Assembly: GCF_015706575.1 (NCBI RefSeq)
Contig: NW_024037056.1
Location: forward strand, 3,868,109-3,932,108
Length of the DNA stretch: 64,000 nt
Direction: 5' to 3'
Origin: Patiria miniata
Taxonomy: Eukaryota; Echinodermata; Asteroidea; Valvatida; Asterinidae
Both the position numbers and the translations under genes were made by a program. The notes under the pieces are model-generated. The model did no database searches. It saw only the letters and a program-made list of their open reading frames with translations, and had not been told where the DNA came from. Of this stretch, positions 60,041 to 64,000 are shown piece by piece (position 1 is the first letter of the stretch; every line of letters begins with the position of its first letter).

Positions 60041-61974
60041 CTTTGCTTGATGGTATCGATGCTGTCAGATTGGCGATCAGACTCGGTGAAGGTCCGTCTC
60101 GAAGCTCAGTGGTGTGCTCAGCTTTTCAATCCTTCGGTTGAAAATAACACAAAGCAATAATGAGTAGGCTATGGTTTTAAACAGGCGAAACATTCCCCTG
60201 TCCTTACGTGAATTCACGCCCTCGGTCGTAACGTGCTCCACGCAATGAATTCTGATTGGTTCATCACACGGTCACTGTACTCACTACTGATGACCAATGG
60301 CTGAGCAAGAAAATTACGTCACTTTTAACAATGACTTTGGGCATTATTGTCCCACCAATTTACATACAATAATCGTTAAGTAAATTTATGTAAAAACAAA
60401 TTGAATAATATTGAGACAGAAACAAGGAAGCAACGCACTTCCCATGTCCTCAAGACTGCTGCACTGAACTTGAAATTGGGAAATATTGTAACTGCTACAA
60501 TGATTTCAACGGTATGTTCTGTACTTTCCTGTAAGAAATGAGACCCTTCAGTGTAGCGTGTGGTATCCTGAAACCATACCTCGCCTAACAACACATAAGA
60601 GGTCAAACAGTTAGGCTGCATTTGTGTTTTAGTTCCTTCACACTGAATAAAAAGCCATCAAAACTTCGCAGTGGTTTAGTGATTCGCAATATTATTGATT
60701 AGAATACTCATCGTGCACGAGAAAACACTTGAAATGAGGAAAAAGGAAACCAAAATGGCGATATTGTTTTCCTACTTCCGTGAACTTATTTTTATTTTTT
60801 AAAGACGACTTCAGGAATGAGAAAAAGGGGAGCTTGAGGTCGTCGACCGGGGAAAAAATGACATCAATTCGGTCACAATTTTTTAATGAAAAAGAAACGA
60901 TCTATTGATTGAAATCCTTGTTTCATTAACCATAATCTCAAGTTCCATGGCTCAATGGTTAAGAACCGACAGACGTCTTGTAGCGGCTGCACCGTTAATC
61001 CCCAACGCCCTCCATAGGTCGACATGTCCGTATAGCCTAGAGCCATTCAATTTAAGCTCCTCAGAATAACGTAAATCTCAAAATCTGCAGAAGAGATGGG
61101 AAATATAGTCGCTACAAAAACATGCCGATCGTTTTAGCTTTCCATTTGATTTTGAGTTCGATTTCGATTTCAAATGCTAATCGTCCAGCCATTTTCAATG
61201 ACCAAAAATTAAGTTTTTTTGACTTTTTTTTCATTTGAACCCAGTTCAGTCCACTATGGCCCATAATTATGTTAAGTCATGACTGTATTCCACTCAAATT
61301 TAACTAAATCGGGAAGCTGTTTCTTAAGTGGAGGAGGAAATAAAATTAAAAAAACAACATTTTCTTATCTTTAACTACCGTGACATTTTGACACCACTTT
61401 TGATTGTCGAGGGGCGAGTTTATCTACACAAAAGCGAGTGTTTTATACTGATTAGCCTCGCGGAAACAGATGATGTAGTCTACGGATCCGGGCCTCAGAT
61501 CTGACGGCTCTTCTTACCGTAAGCGAAGTCTCAACTGACCGTAGCAGGAATTCCCCCACTTTACACCGATCCGATTCTGACATTACGACACTGATTAAAG
61601 GGGAATGCATTGTGCGAAATACCACAGCGAGCATAGAGCGTACCAGTGGTGGAGAGACAGCCAGTAACCACACAAACATGGGCAAAGTGATTGGTCGATA
61701 GGTTTAATTACCGCATTTCGTGGTCTAGCAAGATATTTTTGGTTTGTGCGCATGCGTACATCTGTAATTTGAGAATTCTGGGGTCACTGAGTCAGCCAAG
61801 GAGTGCAAATGCTGCGCTTTTAGCACAGAAATGAGATCGTAATCTCAAATCGTAAGCGGGGCCATTAATGTACAGCTCCATTATTAAATTGTATCCGTTT
61901 GAGCAAGAATGTATGGAACGCCAAAGCTGCCTTTTATGGTTCATATCGCTCCATGGTCAGACTCGTCCCTCCAT
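60041..61974. other. Flanking region, no gene seen
   Basis: No exon with recognisable similarity. A weak tRNA A-box-like phrase (TGGCTCAATGGTTAAG) lies near 60949. A GC-richer 77-codon minus-strand frame at 61452-61685 resembles no known protein. Confidence 0.45.
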
Positions 61975-62282
61975 TCGGCCAACTCATTCAAGTCCGCGAA
62001 TTCGTCACTCTTTTTTTAGCGAAATCATTATTTCATGAGCTTTATCATTCGGTTCTGTGATTTCAACATTCGGCAAAATCAGTATTTCATTCACTGTGGC
62101 GAAATCATCATTTTATTTCCGCCAAATCGTCACGTTCAAACGGCCAATTCCCCAAATCATTCGGCGAATTCATCAGCATGAATTCGCTGAATGAAATGAT
62201 GAAATTGCCGAACAGAATGGTGAATTTGCACAATGAAATTGGAATTCGCACAGAAAAGAATGTGGAATTCGGAGCCAAAAAA
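61975..62282 (-). repeat. Degenerate inverted units beside the 21-bp minisatellite
   Basis: Phrases such as GCGAAATCATCATTT, ATTCGGCAAAATC and AATCATTCGGCGAATTCATC are reverse complements of the unit in the adjoining array, with much divergence. Around 62155-62215 the two orientations meet. Confidence 0.6.
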
Positions 62283-62576
62283 ATGATGAAATTGCCGAAT
62301 GGAATGATGAAATTGCCGAATGGAATGATGAATTTGCCGAATGGAATGATGAATTTGCCGAATAGAATGATGAATTTGCCGAATAGAATGATGAATTTGC
62401 CGAATAGAATGATGAATTTGCCGAATAGAATGATGAATTTGCCGAATAGAATGATGAATTTGCCGAATAGAATGATGAATTTGCCGAATAGAATGATGAA
62501 TTTGCCGAATGGGATGATGAATTTGCCGAATGGAATGATGAATTTGCCGAATGGAATGATGAATTTGCCGAATCGA
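62283..62576 (+). repeat. 21-bp minisatellite, 14 units
   Basis: The unit is ATGATGAATTTGCCGAATAGA, with AAATTG variants in the first two copies and AATGGA variants at both edges. The middle seven units are almost identical. The period is a multiple of three, so long frames are open on both strands. They have no start context, promoter or family resemblance, and I do not call them genes. Confidence 0.93.
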
Positions 62577-62599
62577 ATTATCAATCTGACGAATCAAAT

Positions 62600-63088
62600 G
62601 ATAGCGAGCTATCAAAGGCAGCTAACTTTGGCGTCGATCCCATCATAAGGAGGATTAGAGGATTAGGAACAGTTATGAGCATTCTTGCACGTACTTACAA
62701 ATCCGTCCATTCTCTGACTGAAACTATACATCTGAAAAATTCAAAGCTTATGCAAATGATTCCCCAGGATTCCTAATTCTCCACATTTCTGTGGCGGTGT
62801 AGACCTACTCGATTTCCCCTCGACCTTACCATACAGTATTTACATGATCTTGTAGTTACCGACTGCAAACGTTAAAAGCCATTGCAAGTTTCGGTTAAGC
62901 CATAACTAGTAAGATTCTTAAATGCTGCGTGAAATGCATACGTACACTATAGTGAAATAAGGTTGTGGGCACACGATGGAAAAATATCTCTTTGTGAGAA
63001 AGCGGTGGTACCGGAAAATACTGGAAGAGTGGACATCGAAATTTCGACCACTGTGCTCAGTCACAGACCGCCATTAACACCGGAGTGT
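62600..63088. other. Unique-looking non-coding sequence
   Basis: Nothing recognisable on either strand between the minisatellite and the palindromic MITE. Confidence 0.4.
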
Positions 63089-63096
63089 AGTCAACC

Positions 63097-63565
63097 TTAG
63101 CCCCATAAATGTGGCCTATTTACTGGACTGCCTCCGTAAACATAGGCCACACATCCACATGTACAAAAAAGTGTCGCACTTTGCCAAATTTTGATTTTCG
63201 CATTTAGGCTTAGTTTGTAGGGTTTTTTGCTTAAGAAGCATACTCACCCTCTTTATAGGCTAATCAGAAAGTGCTGCCTTTTTTCAGATGTATATTTTTC
63301 GTGCAATTTCCAGATTCATTTTTACACGTTTGCGTATCAAAATTTCAACATGAAATTTTACAAAAATTAGACATCTGAAAAAGGCAGCACTTTCTGATTA
63401 GCCTATAAAGAGGGTTAGTATGCTTCTAAAGCAAAAAAATCGTACAAACTAAGCCTAAATGTGAAAATCAAAATTTGGCAAAGTGCGACACGTTTTTGTA
63501 CATGTGGATGTGTGGCATATGTTTACGGAGGCAGTCCAGTAAAATAGGCCACATTTATGGGGCTA
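63097..63565. mobile_element. Palindromic hAT-like MITE with 8-bp target duplication
   Basis: Left end TTAGCCCCATAAATGTGGCC and right end GGCCACATTTATGGGGCTA are complementary, and the arms pair for about 200 bp each (for example AAAGTGCGACAC and AAGGCAGCACTTTCTGATTA with their complements). AGTCAACC is duplicated at 63089-63096 and 63566-63573. An 8-bp duplication fits hAT. About 469 bp, no coding content. Confidence 0.8.
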
Positions 63566-63573
63566 AGTCAACC

Positions 63574-64000
63574 TAAATGTATCCGTTCTACTGTCGTTCA
63601 CCTTGAGAAGCAACATGGCGATTTATGGTACAGCCACGCCGGAAACTGACTGGATTTACGAAAACTACCGAACACCCATGTGTTCTAGCGCCGGGAATGG
63701 AGAAATTCATTCCCCACTTGAAGGGCACTGCTCTGGCTTCGGTCGAGCAGTAACTCTGTTGCGTTTGTGTTATTGCTGATGGATCATTACAGTGCGAGAG
63801 GACTGCGATATTGACAGGAAGATTTCGAATGTACAGCAAGCACTAATTGGGAATAACATCACTCTACAGAAGTATGCATTGGTAAGTTTTCAGTGTTCAA
63901 TTTTTCATTTCGTTAATTTGAGCTGTTAAATTTATTATCTCTATTTGTCCACGGATAGCAATGACATTTTTCGAACGGATATAAACTTGATATATCGGTT
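63574..64000. other. Right edge, no gene seen
   Basis: A minus-strand frame at 63588-63839 has no recognisable similarity. A GTAAGT-type donor at 63880 could belong to an unseen exon, but there is nothing to confirm it. Confidence 0.35.

Noticed and set aside
60945-61020. tRNA-like SINE head
   Set aside because: Only an A-box-like phrase is present; no B box, tail or target duplication seen.
61452-61685. 77-codon GC-richer minus-strand frame
   Set aside because: Looks like part of a dispersed repeat; no protein similarity that I can name.
62108-62648. Three overlapping frames of about 150 codons over the minisatellite
   Set aside because: A 21-bp period keeps frames open on both strands. 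No promoter, start context or known family.
1-64000. CRISPR arrays, bacterial operons or phage genes
   Set aside because: Introns, poly(A) signals, GPCRs and eukaryotic transposons show animal DNA. No regularly spaced short repeats with unique spacers were found.

Overview
The window is animal nuclear DNA: intron-rich genes with GT-AG junctions, single-exon GPCR genes, a young Ty3/gypsy LTR element and many short palindromic DNA elements and SINE-like repeats. A marine invertebrate deuterostome, most likely an echinoderm, fits best. The grounds are an mag/SURL/Steamer-type gypsy element with a tRNA-Leu-type primer site, intronless peptide-receptor-like GPCRs, and the recurring palindromic octamer TAGGCCTA. 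The species assignment is inference.

Positions 8027-30326 (+) hold one 14-exon gene that I assembled by hand. It encodes a 542-residue six-transmembrane protein of the GDE2/GDE3/GDE6 group (glycerophosphodiester phosphodiesterase domain proteins GDPD5/GDPD2/GDPD4). All exon phases agree and the summed coding length is exactly 543 codons. The GDPD domain has lost both active-site histidines (HRG is YRG, MHD is MRD) and the metal-binding glutamate (ETD is HTD). It looks like an intact gene for a catalytically dead family member, and this is the most interesting gene-level result in the window.

Positions 30.3-40 kb are non-coding and rich in repeats: a Harbinger-like MITE, a TA-flanked MITE, a perfect 64-bp-arm hairpin and a telomere-motif MITE. 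At 40011-41141 (-) lies an intronless class A GPCR. Its 3' end (tail codons, stop and start of the 3' UTR) is triplicated in exact 130-bp units, and it has a start-stop uORF touching its start codon. A paralogous intronless GPCR lies at 58796-60040 (-).

Between the two receptors are a complete-looking Ty3/gypsy element (44283-50652, minus strand, identical LTRs by eye, one LTR split by a 1.27-kb fold-back DNA element) and a four-exon CYP2-clan cytochrome P450 gene (52474-55099, +) with a clear TATA/CCAAT promoter. The P450 keeps its heme-ligand loop, ExxR and oxygen-activation motifs but lacks the usual helix-C tryptophan.

The right end (60-64 kb) has no gene I can support. It holds a 21-bp minisatellite that is open in several frames only because its period is a multiple of three, and a 469-bp palindromic hAT-like MITE. 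I see no operon-like or pathway link between the genes. The two GPCRs are a local duplicate pair, and the P450 and the LTR element lie between them.
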